Shown: positions 23,823 to 30,435 of the stretch, one piece after another
How the letters are laid out: every line of letters starts with the position of its first letter
How positions within the stretch are numbered: the first letter of the stretch is position 1
IMG/VR virus record: IMGVR_UViG_3300025030_000272
Coordinates: 1 to 37,332 of that record
Reading direction: 5' to 3' (one strand)
Origin: a virus
DNA: 37,332 bases
Made by a program: the position numbers and the translations under genes
Notes under the pieces: generated by a model
Told to the model about the DNA's origin: nothing
The model's database searches: none
The model's input: only the letters and a program-made list of their open reading frames with translations

Positions 23823-24577
23823 CCTACGGCTTTCTGCCTCCGAAAATTGAAGACTCCGATTTCTGGCTCGGAAGTAAAAAACTAGGGAGCCAAGAGATAA
23901 ACCCCAGTGGAGATTGGAAATTATCTCTGCCCAGATTTGAACCTCAAAGAAAAAGGGAAGAGACTTCCGCTTGCGTAACTTTCACGATACTTTCGGATAT
24001 TGAAACTCTTGAGAAGTTCCAGTATGGGACAGAGCCGAATTATTCCGATAGATATATCGCCCAATTATCGGGGACAGACCCCGCGAGAGGCAACGACCCT
24101 AAAAAAGTTTGCGAGGCCATAAGAAAATATGGATTGGTGAATGAAGAAGATTGGCCGTTCGTTGATGACATAAACGAATACTACAAGGAAGTGCCGCAAT
24201 ATCTGATTGATAAAGGCAAGAAATGGCTTGAGAAATACGACTTCGGATACGAATATGTAGATACGGGTAAGATTGACCTTGCTCTCAAGCGCTCGCCTGT
24301 TTCAGTCGCGGTTTATGCTTGGAGTGAAAATGCTCAAGATGAATATGTCAGATTGAGAGCTTCCAATCATTACACGCTTCATTTCTTAAAAGATAATTTT
24401 GGGCGGCTTCTTGTTTTTGACAGCTATGAGAATCCCTTTATTAAAACTCTGGCGAAAGACCATAATGTTGAATTTGCGCAGATGTATATTCTTCGCAGAA
24501 AAGAACAAACCAAAGTTTCTTTTTGGCAAAAACTCTGGCAAGGAATCAAGTGGTATGTGGGAGAAATACTTCGTTAG
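23819..24577 (+). CDS. Papain-like cysteine protease
   Basis: This 252-residue protein has the layout of the C1 papain fold. The likely nucleophile is C52 in EETSACVTFTIL, the His is H184 in ASNHYTLHFLKD, and the third residue may be D201 in LLVFDSYENP. The central block SDRYIAQLSGTDPARG followed by CEAIRKYGLVNEEDWPF is typical of papain-type proteins. No signal peptide is seen, and a basic amphipathic tail ends the protein. It is coupled to two membrane proteins. The role could be virion maturation, host-protein cleavage or lysis; the sequence does not decide. Confidence 0.8.
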   Translation: MTYGFLPPKIEDSDFWLGSKKLGSQEINPSGDWKLSLPRFEPQRKREETSACVTFTILSDIETLEKFQYGTEPNYSDRYIAQLSGTDPARGNDPKKVCEAIRKYGLVNEEDWPFVDDINEYYKEVPQYLIDKGKKWLEKYDFGYEYVDTGKIDLALKRSPVSVAVYAWSENAQDEYVRLRASNHYTLHFLKDNFGRLLVFDSYENPFIKTLAKDHNVEFAQMYILRRKEQTKVSFWQKLWQGIKWYVGEILR

Positions 24578-24625
24578 AAATCCTAAAATAGTTATCCCCT
24601 TACTTCTTAATTTATGATTAAAATA

Positions 24626-24634
24626 TGATAAAAT
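24626..24634 (+). promoter_or_regulatory. Extended -10 promoter for the structured region
   Basis: TGATAAAAT matches the extended -10 form TGnTAtAAT with one change. The sequence that follows (AAAAGAAA) is shared with the promoter at 27239. No good -35 is present. Transcription would begin near 24641, just before a 7-bp hairpin (CGCTCGC/GCGAGCG, 24645-24674). Confidence 0.5.
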
Positions 24635-25089
24635 AAAAGAAAAGCGCTCGCCACCCTCCGAGGATAAGCGAGCGTCAAAAGGCCTTTTTGATAAGTCGTG
24701 TGAGCGACCATGAAGATAGAATAGCACAAGCACTTTAATAAGTCAATAAAGAACCTTCCGCCCTCTCCTTAAATGGAGGGGTGCGCATAGCGCCCTTCTC
24801 TCTTTTGAGAGGAGGGTGGAGGGTTTAAGAACTTTTACATCTGGAATGGAAGGTATAAGCGAATTATTTTAGAGTTCTTCACGCGCAAGACAACCTGTTG
24901 AAAGAAGACAGGGAGGACATAAAATACGATTGCGGGGCGCGGAAGTGTTGATTTTCCGCTCGGCGGGAGTCGCAATATTACACCTCTACCGCAATGTGCC
25001 GATTGGTGCCGAACCAATACGCAGTCGCTCACTTCTATTTCAGTTTTAAGAGTTCTTTTACAGGACTGCCCCAGAAAGGAGGTGGTAAG
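24635..25089 (+). ncRNA. Long structured non-coding stretch (leader or large RNA)
   Basis: No convincing gene lies in these about 455 bases, but many hairpins do. They include CGCTCGC/GCGAGCG (24645-24674), a palindrome AAAAGGCCTTTT (24677-24688), the composite palindrome at 24761-24816, ATTGCG/CGCAAT (24929-24934/24971-24976) enclosing GCGGAA/TTCCGC, and ATTGGT/ACCAAT. It begins at a likely promoter and ends at the only strong Shine-Dalgarno sequence of the window. It may be a long regulated leader or a free large RNA; I recognise no known class. Confidence 0.45.
24761..24816. repeat. Composite palindromic (REP-like) element
   Basis: Three hairpins stand in a row: CCCT-CTCC/GGAGGGG around TTAAAT, GCGC-ATA-GCGC, and a 10-bp stem (CCCTTCTCTC/GAGAGGAGGG) with a TTTT loop. 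This arrangement resembles mobile intergenic palindromes found in many bacteria. A weaker echo (CCCTTAAATGGG) lies near 34957. Confidence 0.55.
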
Positions 25090-25413
25090 ATGTGGATGCT
25101 GATTTTCGTCCTCATTACAGGAGGCCTTACCGAAGGCATATCGGACGGGGTTCCAACGGCAATTCTGGAACGCCTTAAAACCCAGCCCGCCTATATGGTT
25201 TCCACGCTGGAAGTTTGGGAGAACGGGAACATCCGCAGGTTCGCAACCGTCTATGTCCGCCCTTACTATCTTTTGGTGGAGTTCAAGACGGACAAAGAAG
25301 GCAAGCCGTATTTTCTGAACAGCGACATCTACGAGGTGTTCCTTCTGAAAGGCGAAGACATAATCACGATTTGGACAAAGCCTCCAACCAGTCCCTCCAA
25401 AAGGGACAACTAG
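25090..25413 (+). CDS. Hypothetical protein with strong Shine-Dalgarno site
   Basis: This 107-residue protein starts at ATG 25090, 9 bases after a textbook AAAGGAGGTGG; the longer frame from 24994 runs through the structured region and is rejected. The N-terminus is hydrophobic (MWMLIFVLITGG), followed by a mixed, GC-richer body (LEVWENGNIRRFATVYVRPY). No family recognised. The start signal and base use differ from neighbouring genes, a sign of separate origin. Confidence 0.65.
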   Translation: MWMLIFVLITGGLTEGISDGVPTAILERLKTQPAYMVSTLEVWENGNIRRFATVYVRPYYLLVEFKTDKEGKPYFLNSDIYEVFLLKGEDIITIWTKPPTSPSKRDN

Positions 25414-25447
25414 AGTGAGGGGTTCGGAGCTATCTGAACCCTCACTC
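25413..25447 (+). terminator. Long hairpin after 25413
   Basis: GAGTGAGGGGTTC and GAACCCTCACTC form a 12-bp stem with one bulged G and a 10-base loop, starting on the stop codon of the upstream gene. There is no T-run, so it may stabilise an mRNA end or be a weak terminator. It also argues against the GTG 25415 start for the next gene. Confidence 0.5.
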
Positions 25448-25456
25448 ACCAAATTT

Positions 25457-25675
25457 ATGAAAAATATAAAATTATCATCAGAACAGCAAAAAGCCGCCGC
25501 CATACTGTTTTACGATTTTCATAAAAGCCCCTCGGAAATCGCCAGAAGATTTGAAATTGGTAGCAACCGTATAGCATATATCCTTAACAAAGCGGGGAAC
25601 TATAAAGATGTCTTGTCGCAGATGCACGGAGCAAGAACGGCCAGAGGTCATTTATTGGCTAAAAGTAAAAGTTGA
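25457..25675 (+). CDS. Small helix-turn-helix protein
   Basis: A 72-residue protein, MKNIKLSSEQQKAAAILFYD..., with a sigma-70 region 4-like helix-turn-helix (SPSEIARRFEIGSNRIAYIL). It probably binds DNA as a small regulator. ATG 25457 lies just after the long hairpin and is preferred. It is followed by the free-standing HNH gene. Confidence 0.65.
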   Translation: MKNIKLSSEQQKAAAILFYDFHKSPSEIARRFEIGSNRIAYILNKAGNYKDVLSQMHGARTARGHLLAKSKS

Positions 25676-25698
25676 AGTAAGCGAGGAAAAAATCAAAA

Positions 25699-26352
25699 AT
25701 GGTAATCGTTTCAAAATTCATTAAGGTTAATTTCACTACAGGACGGAACGAGCAAGGACAATTTATTAAAGGTTTTAGTCCTCCTAGTGAATGGTTTACA
25801 AATAGAATCGCTTGGAATAAGGGTATTTCTCCTTCACTAGAATCTATAAAAAAGATGGTTGGAGTTCGTAAAAAGAAAGGTAATTATGTTGCTTGGAATA
25901 AAGGATTAAAAGGAGGCACAAGTTGGAATAAAGGAAAACATTTTTCTGAAGAATCTAAAAGAAAAATGAGTGAAGGACATAAAAACTCAAATTATGTTCA
26001 TTCTTTAGAAACCCGTAAAAAAATGAGTGAATCTAAAAAAGGCGGGAAAGCACCATTTTGGAGAGGAGGTATTACACCTATAAATCACATAATAAGACAA
26101 TCTTTAGAGTATCGTTTATGGCGTGAAGCAGTGTTCGCAAGAGATAATTATATTTGCCAAAAATGTGGACAGCTAGGAGGAAATTTAGAAGCCGACCACA
26201 TAAAAAGATTTTCAGAATATCCCGAACTTCGTTTTGCGATAGATAATGGCCAGACTTTATGTAAAGCTTGTCATAAAACAACTGATACTTGGGGCACAAA
26301 AGGACTTAAAGGGAGACAATATCATTATGTCAATGAATATGCAACAGATTAG
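25699..26352 (+). CDS. Free-standing HNH homing endonuclease with NUMOD3-like repeats
   Basis: This 217-residue protein has repeated DNA-contact motifs in the first half (AWNKGI, AWNKGL, SWNKGK; FSEESKRKMSEGHK and SLETRKKMSESKKG), as in NUMOD3-bearing homing enzymes. An HNH core follows at about 150-205 (CQKCGQLGGNLEADHIKRF, then NGQTLCKACHKTT). Such enzymes cut cognate genomes next to themselves and spread by repair. It overlaps the amidase gene by 26 bases, with no intron signs at its edges. Confidence 0.9.
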   Translation: MVIVSKFIKVNFTTGRNEQGQFIKGFSPPSEWFTNRIAWNKGISPSLESIKKMVGVRKKKGNYVAWNKGLKGGTSWNKGKHFSEESKRKMSEGHKNSNYVHSLETRKKMSESKKGGKAPFWRGGITPINHIIRQSLEYRLWREAVFARDNYICQKCGQLGGNLEADHIKRFSEYPELRFAIDNGQTLCKACHKTTDTWGTKGLKGRQYHYVNEYATD

Positions 26353-27235
26353 AAGTCCAAATTTTTCGTTTAGAGAAGGATATAAGCCAGAAATTTGCGT
26401 GATACATATAACAGAAGGTAATAGAAAAAGCGTAATTAGCGAATTTTCTAGTTTTTCAACGCAGAAGTCCTCGCATTATTTGGTTTGTAAAGATGGTGAG
26501 ATAATCCAGTTTGTTCCGGAACTTTTATCGGCTTGGACGCAGGGAATAGTGAATAATCCTACTAATGAAATAGTAATACAACATACAAAATCTAGAATTA
26601 ACATCAACAACATTTCTATTTCCATAGAACACGAAGGCTACGCTAATCAGCCCTTAACCCCCGTTCAATACGAAACTTCCGCAAAACTTATTTTAGACAT
26701 CTGCCAGAGAAACAATATTCCTTTGGACTGCGGGCATATTGTAAAGCACAACGAAATAAACAATTGGAAAACCTGCCCCGGTATAATAAATATGGATTAT
26801 TTGATACTGCGGGCGAAAGAGCTACAAAACCCCCCCATCTCCCTCATTCCACCTGAAAACGCTTTTCAGATAAGTTTGCTAAAACGCATACTTGAACTTT
26901 ATCAAAAACTGTTGGCATTACTTCAACAGGAAAAGACGCTGGGCGCGGCCCGAAATTGGCGATGGCCGAAAGTCCGACGAGAACACCTTAATAATTTTCC
27001 TATGTGCGCCGTTTGCGGAGGCATAGACAAAATTGAAGTTCATCATATCAAGCCTTTTTACAGCAATCCCGAACTAGAACTTTTAGAAAGCAATCTTTTA
27101 ACTTTATGCGAATCGGGAAAGAATGGAATTGTCTGCCATCGGGCCATCGGGCATCTTGGTTCATATCAAAGCATAAATAAAGACGTGATAGTTGACGCAG
27201 GATGGTGGAAAGAGAAAATTGTAAATCGCCCTTAA
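26327..27235 (+). CDS. Endolysin: T7-type amidase fused to an HNH nuclease domain
   Basis: This 302-residue protein has an N-terminal N-acetylmuramoyl-L-alanine amidase (about 20-165), which cuts the peptide from glycan in peptidoglycan. H27 (VIHIT), H141 and C150 (KTCPG) match zinc ligands, and Y51 and K148 match the catalytic pair of T7 lysozyme. After a helical linker (about 176-205) comes an HNH domain: C227-x2-C230, H239-H240 (EVHHIKPF), N256, C261, C270-H271 and a RP end. The latter resembles stand-alone phage HNH proteins. ATG 26327 is chosen; longer frames run into the upstream gene. The fusion is unusual. Confidence 0.88.
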   Translation: MSMNMQQIRSPNFSFREGYKPEICVIHITEGNRKSVISEFSSFSTQKSSHYLVCKDGEIIQFVPELLSAWTQGIVNNPTNEIVIQHTKSRININNISISIEHEGYANQPLTPVQYETSAKLILDICQRNNIPLDCGHIVKHNEINNWKTCPGIINMDYLILRAKELQNPPISLIPPENAFQISLLKRILELYQKLLALLQQEKTLGAARNWRWPKVRREHLNNFPMCAVCGGIDKIEVHHIKPFYSNPELELLESNLLTLCESGKNGIVCHRAIGHLGSYQSINKDVIVDAGWWKEKIVNRP

Positions 27236-27247
27236 TCGTGCTAAAAT
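27219..27247 (+). promoter_or_regulatory. Promoter before the holin-like gene
   Basis: TTGTAA (27219-27224), a 17-base spacer and TAAAAT (27242-27247), with TG in the extended -10 position (TGCTAAAAT). The downstream AAAAGAAA is the same as after the promoter at 24626. It would drive holin, transglycosylase and methyltransferase. Confidence 0.55.
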
Positions 27248-27276
27248 AAAAGAAATTATTGGCTTAATTTAATAAT

Positions 27277-27519
27277 ATGAATGTCGTAAGCAGTTTGATA
27301 TTCCGCCTTAACCTGCGGGATGTAGTCAAAGGTCTGGCGGTGGCGGTCATCGTAGTCATCCTGGGCGCCCTACAGGAAGCATTTGGACAGCATGGCCTGG
27401 ACATTACTTCTTTTGATTGGCAAAACATTTTAGATGTGGCGTGGAAGGCAGCCCTGGCTTACTTGGGAAAAAATTTCCTTTCTGATGAAAAAGGGAAGGT
27501 ATTGGGACGCATAGGGTAA
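27277..27519 (+). CDS. Holin-like membrane protein
   Basis: This 80-residue protein has the RLNLRDVVKGLAVAVIVVIL segment (one membrane span at about 18-36) and a second weaker one (VAWKAALAYLGKNF at about 54-67) with a charged tail. This pattern, NLRDxxKG...KAALAYLGKN, occurs in small phage holin-like proteins that permeabilise the membrane for the lysin. Its place directly after the amidase supports the role. Confidence 0.7.
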   Translation: MNVVSSLIFRLNLRDVVKGLAVAVIVVILGALQEAFGQHGLDITSFDWQNILDVAWKAALAYLGKNFLSDEKGKVLGRIG

Positions 27520-27581
27520 ATTATCCTTAATTTCACTTTACGAGTGAAAAAACTAAAAACGTTCTGGCGCATGTCGGAATA

Positions 27582-28121
27582 GTGCTTGGAGCGATTGGGT
27601 TATGGATGATTCCGCTACACGCTTGGACAATAAATTACGCAGACGCTTTTGAAACTCCCCACCCTGGAATTATTGAAAACGACAGGGGCTGGTTTATCTG
27701 GAAAGAATTTGACGTGAACGGACTCAAAATCTGGGCTATTCAGCTTATCCAGCCCAAGCCCGCCCAAGCCCAAGAACTGCCATTGGGGGAGCAGATTGAG
27801 GCGTGGATTAGCGTCCAAGCAACAAAACACCGCCTAAACGCGAAGATACTGGGAGATTTGGGGAATTGTGAGTCTGGCTGGCGAACCGACCCTTATAAGG
27901 CAATTAAAGCGCAAGGGGATTTCAGAAGCGAAACTGGAGAATATCTCGCCAACGGACTTTTTCAATGGCACTGGCGAAGCTGGATGAAGTATTCAATTAT
28001 TTATCCGCAAAAAATATGGGACTACGAATCGTGGAAAGACCAGACGGAACTTTCGGCACTTGTTTTGAAAGACGGCGGATGGAAAAATTGGTATAATTGT
28101 TATCGGTGGATTACAAAATGA
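27582..28121 (+). CDS. Lytic transglycosylase-like wall hydrolase, N-terminus uncertain
   Basis: The 179-residue frame starts at GTG with a hydrophobic segment, then QPKPAQAQELP. The C-terminal half fits an SLT-type transglycosylase: likely catalytic Glu in LGNCESGWRTDP, then YLANGLFQWHWRSW and GGWKNWYNCYRW. Upstream, another frame from GTG 27544 reads M-K-K-L-K-T-F-W-R, exactly the basic start such a membrane segment lacks. One frameshift near 27570 would join them. A TTTCACT/AGTGAAA hairpin covers that start. It overlaps the next gene by ATGA. Confidence 0.7.
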   Translation: MLGAIGLWMIPLHAWTINYADAFETPHPGIIENDRGWFIWKEFDVNGLKIWAIQLIQPKPAQAQELPLGEQIEAWISVQATKHRLNAKILGDLGNCESGWRTDPYKAIKAQGDFRSETGEYLANGLFQWHWRSWMKYSIIYPQKIWDYESWKDQTELSALVLKDGGWKNWYNCYRWITK

Positions 28122-28783
28122 AAACTCAAACTTTGGAAAAACCTTTAGAACTCAATCGCATTATTCAAGGAGATGCTTTGGAAGTTCTAAAAACTTTCCC
28201 TGACGAAAGTTTTGATTTGGTATTAACTGACCCACCTTATAATGCTAAAAATATAGGTCCCAATGCCAGAGTTTATTCAATGGGAAAAATGAAATTGCCC
28301 ACGATGGAATATAAAAAGTTTTGCCACGATTGGTTTACAGAAGCTCAACGGGTGGCTAAAACAATAATTTTTACTCCGGGTATAGCGAACACGCACAATT
28401 ACCCGCAACCATTCTGGCAAATTTGCTGGCACAAACCCGCCGCAGTTTCTTTCAATCGAATGGGAGGATTTAATGCTTGGGAACCGATATTTATTTATGG
28501 GAAACCGAAAGCACGCATAGGTCAAGATTATAAAAGACAAGATACTTTGAATTTAACCCCCGGCATTTGGAAAGAACATCCTTGTCCTAAACCCCTATCT
28601 TTATGGGAATGGTTGATAGACAAGTTTAGTAAGGAAGGAGACATTATTTTGGACCCATTTGAAGGTTCTGGCACAACTTCACGAGCCTGTAAGAATTTGA
28701 AACGAAAGTCTATCGGAATAGAAATTAACCCAGATTATGTAAAGATAGCCAAAGCAAGATTATCGCAAGAACTTCTTTTATGA
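28118..28783 (+). CDS. DNA methyltransferase (beta-type N6-adenine or N4-cytosine)
   Basis: This 221-residue protein would transfer methyl from S-adenosylmethionine to a DNA amino group. The catalytic DPPY is at residues 38-41 (VLTDPPYNAKN), and the cofactor motif ILDPFEGSGTTSRAC lies near the C-terminus with SIGIEINPDY after it. Catalytic motif before cofactor motif is the beta-class order. No restriction enzyme is nearby, so it is an orphan that may protect phage DNA. ATG 28118 in the ATGA overlap is preferred. Confidence 0.9.
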   Translation: MKTQTLEKPLELNRIIQGDALEVLKTFPDESFDLVLTDPPYNAKNIGPNARVYSMGKMKLPTMEYKKFCHDWFTEAQRVAKTIIFTPGIANTHNYPQPFWQICWHKPAAVSFNRMGGFNAWEPIFIYGKPKARIGQDYKRQDTLNLTPGIWKEHPCPKPLSLWEWLIDKFSKEGDIILDPFEGSGTTSRACKNLKRKSIGIEINPDYVKIAKARLSQELLL

Positions 28784-28847
28784 TAACCACGGAAGAATTA
28801 TGCCGATTTTGGTAAGCCATTAAAAACTGCTACCCCTAATAGTTTAT

Positions 28848-28876
28848 TTGAATGAGATAAGCAAGATTTTTAATAT
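28848..28876 (+). promoter_or_regulatory. Candidate promoter of a small RNA
   Basis: TTGAAT (28848-28853), exactly 17 bases, then TAATAT (28871-28876). Both hexamers match consensus at four positions. The region downstream has hairpins but no gene. Confidence 0.4.
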
Positions 28877-28958
28877 GCCCGTGTAGCCGGGCAGGAGTCC
28901 AAGACTCCAGTTGGTTAGCAAACTAAAAGCCCTCTGTTCGCAAGGGCTTTTAGTTTGC
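28877..28958 (+). ncRNA. Candidate small RNA ending in a 16-bp terminator hairpin
   Basis: GCCCG/CGGGC (28877-28892), GGAGTC/GACTCC (28894-28908), then a perfect 16-bp stem GCAAACTAAAAGCCCT/AGGGCTTTTAGTTTGC (28918-28958) with a 9-base loop. The last hairpin also serves as a two-way terminator between the methyltransferase and the leftward metallopeptidase. It may be only a terminator region; a start near 28883 would cut the first hairpin. Confidence 0.4.
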
Positions 28959-29028
28959 TCTCTAGTGAAGCTCGGAGGAGAAGCGGGATTTGTAATACCT
29001 CCGAGCTTGTTCCATAATGCTAGAGAGC
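28957..29028. terminator. Nested hairpin at the end of the metallopeptidase gene
   Basis: GCTCTCTAG/CTAGAGAGC (9 bp) encloses AAGCTCGGAGG/CCTCCGAGCTT (11 bp; 28968-28978/28998-29008). The outer right arm contains the stop codon of the minus-strand gene. It probably ends or stabilises the leftward transcript. Confidence 0.55.
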
Positions 29029-29403
29029 TACTCTTTCGGGGGTGGCTCTTTGTTTTCGGGGCTTGAACTGCTCGCCTTTAAGGAGTCGCCCGATTTTCTC
29101 CTCAAAGTTTTTGCCGTGTGAGAGATAAGGGAAGCGCAAGTGAATAAACTCGTGAGTCAAAGTTTTCCTCGCCTGCTCTGCGTCTATTCTCGGACTAATG
29201 TAGATTACATTTTTGTCCGACCACGCGAACCCTCTATAACGATTGCCGAGGTTGGAATATCTTTTTAACCCCAAGCGTTTTATTTGTTGCTTGCTGAAAG
29301 TTAAAAAAGGTATTCGTTCCAAAGCGCATAACTTTGTGAGTCCGGGAAGAGCGCTTCTTACCATTGCTTCAACATAAGGTTTTGGCTTGATGCGATATTT
29401 CAT
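29020..29403 (-). CDS. SprT-like zinc metallopeptidase
   Basis: This 127-residue protein has an HExxH motif in TLTHEFIHLRFPYLSHGKNF, with a third His (H in SHGKNF) ten residues on, as in SprT/WLM-type small metallopeptidases. The C-terminal tail is basic. The gene is alone on the minus strand between two plus-strand blocks. Substrate unknown; DNA-protein crosslink or wall roles are known in distant relatives, so nothing specific can be claimed. Confidence 0.78.
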   Translation of the reverse strand: MKYRIKPKPYVEAMVRSALPGLTKLCALERIPFLTFSKQQIKRLGLKRYSNLGNRYRGFAWSDKNVIYISPRIDAEQARKTLTHEFIHLRFPYLSHGKNFEEKIGRLLKGEQFKPRKQRATPERVAL

Positions 29404-29438
29404 ATTTTGTTTTCAAATTACCTCCCGCTTCTATCTCC

Positions 29439-29447
29439 ATTATATCA
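29439..29447 (-). promoter_or_regulatory. Extended -10 promoter for the metallopeptidase
   Basis: On the minus strand TGATATAAT is a perfect extended -10. It is 36 bases from the start codon; a purine-rich GGGAGG lies between but too far from the ATG for normal initiation. Confidence 0.55.
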
Positions 29448-29505
29448 AACGCGCTTTTTCAAAATGCTGATTTTAAAAAGATTTTATGCGGGAAAACATT
29501 AAAAC

Positions 29506-29535
29506 TTGACAAGTGTTTCCCGATTAAGTTTTAAT
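29506..29535 (+). promoter_or_regulatory. Promoter of the early region
   Basis: TTGACA (29506-29511), 18 bases, TTTAAT (29530-29535). A further TTGACT/TTGACA pair (29642-29659) precedes the gene start at 29677. The 273-base gap before 29677 holds these and the leftward promoter, plus DnaA-box-like ATATCCACA (29586) and TTATCCCCT (29634). Confidence 0.55.
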
Positions 29536-29676
29536 TTTTTCGCAACAATTTTTCTCATTATTCGCACGAGGTTCGCTTACAGACGATATCCACAGGTTTG
29601 TTTTGACCCTTTTATCTTATTTGATATTTTGACTTATCCCCTTGACTATTATATTGACATAACCTACTCTAAAATT

Positions 29677-30267
29677 ATGGACTTAACTACCCAACGGAAA
29701 CTGAAAATAATTGAGTCAGTCAAGCAGGGCTTAACTTATCGTGAAATAGGGAAATTATACAATATCTCTCGCCAGCGCGTTCATCAGATTGCTACCGGTT
29801 ATAAATCCCCTGCTAGTTATATACCATATTGGAAAAAAATTGGTTTAGCAACGGAAGAACAATGGTTGCAACTTCAAAAAGAAAAGTTAAAGAAAAGAGC
29901 GATACTTATACAGACCCAGCAAGCAATTTTAGAAAGAAAAAAACTTAAAGAAATAGAAAGAGAAAATGGGATAAGGGCGGATTTGCACGGAATAGATAAT
30001 AAGAAATTTCAAGGCAGAGATTTGGTGAGGGAGGCCATAAGAAAACGAGACAATTATACTTGTCAAATATGCGGTAAAAAATGGAAACGAGGCAAAAGAA
30101 GATTAGATATTCATCATTTAGATGGGTTATGTGGAAAAAAATCACAGGCGTATGATAAAGCAGGAGATATTACTGGTCTCATTACTTTATGTCATAAATG
30201 CCACCTAAATCTTGACGAAAATCGTAAAAAGATGTCTATCGCGAGGTATAAAAAGTTATCCACTTGA
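29677..30267 (+). CDS. HTH-HNH protein (homing endonuclease or regulator)
   Basis: This 196-residue protein begins with a helix-turn-helix (GLTYREIGKLYNISRQRVHQ, about 16-38), has a Lys-rich helical linker (about 65-95), and an HNH domain at about 115-190: CQICGKKWKRGKRRLDIHHL, then LITLCHKCHLNLDE. It is probably a free-standing homing enzyme that uses the HTH for target choice. ATG 29677 is taken because upstream codons of the open frame overlap promoters and encode nothing domain-like. Confidence 0.85.
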   Translation: MDLTTQRKLKIIESVKQGLTYREIGKLYNISRQRVHQIATGYKSPASYIPYWKKIGLATEEQWLQLQKEKLKKRAILIQTQQAILERKKLKEIERENGIRADLHGIDNKKFQGRDLVREAIRKRDNYTCQICGKKWKRGKRRLDIHHLDGLCGKKSQAYDKAGDITGLITLCHKCHLNLDENRKKMSIARYKKLST

Positions 30268-30293
30268 CAAGTAAATTGACAGCTTGCTATCCT
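30264..30293 (+). promoter_or_regulatory. Promoter of the recombination/replication operon
   Basis: TTGACA (30264-30269), 18 bases, TATCCT (30288-30293), with TG at the extended -10 position (TGCTATCCT). It overlaps the stop of the HTH-HNH gene and a DnaA-box-like TTATCCACT (30256-30264). Confidence 0.6.
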
Positions 30294-30360
30294 TAAAACA
30301 TCAATAAAGGTCGTTCAGTTAAAAACCTAACCAAAAAATTATTACTTATATTAAATAACT

Positions 30361-30435
30361 ATGGCCATTATCTATCAAAGCCCCCTCTGGCTCCGCATCT
30401 ATAACAGAATCTGGTATTGCTTTTATGGAAAGTAA
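30361..30435 (+). CDS. Leader peptide-sized frame
   Basis: A 24-codon frame, MAIIYQSPLWLRIYNRIWYC..., opens the operon and overlaps the next start by 11 bases. It is aromatic and hydrophobic. It may be a coupled leader peptide or simply chance. Confidence 0.35.
   Translation: MAIIYQSPLWLRIYNRIWYCFYGK

Noticed and set aside
24994-25089. N-terminal extension of the gene at 25090 back to 24994
   Set aside because: It crosses the structured region, and the perfect Shine-Dalgarno sequence fixes the start at 25090.
28877-28920. tRNA or tRNA remnant (starts GCCCGTGTAGC, anticodon-like GGAGTC/GACTCC)
   Set aside because: No T-arm (GGTTCGAATCC type), no matching acceptor 3' arm, and the loop lacks the U33 pattern.
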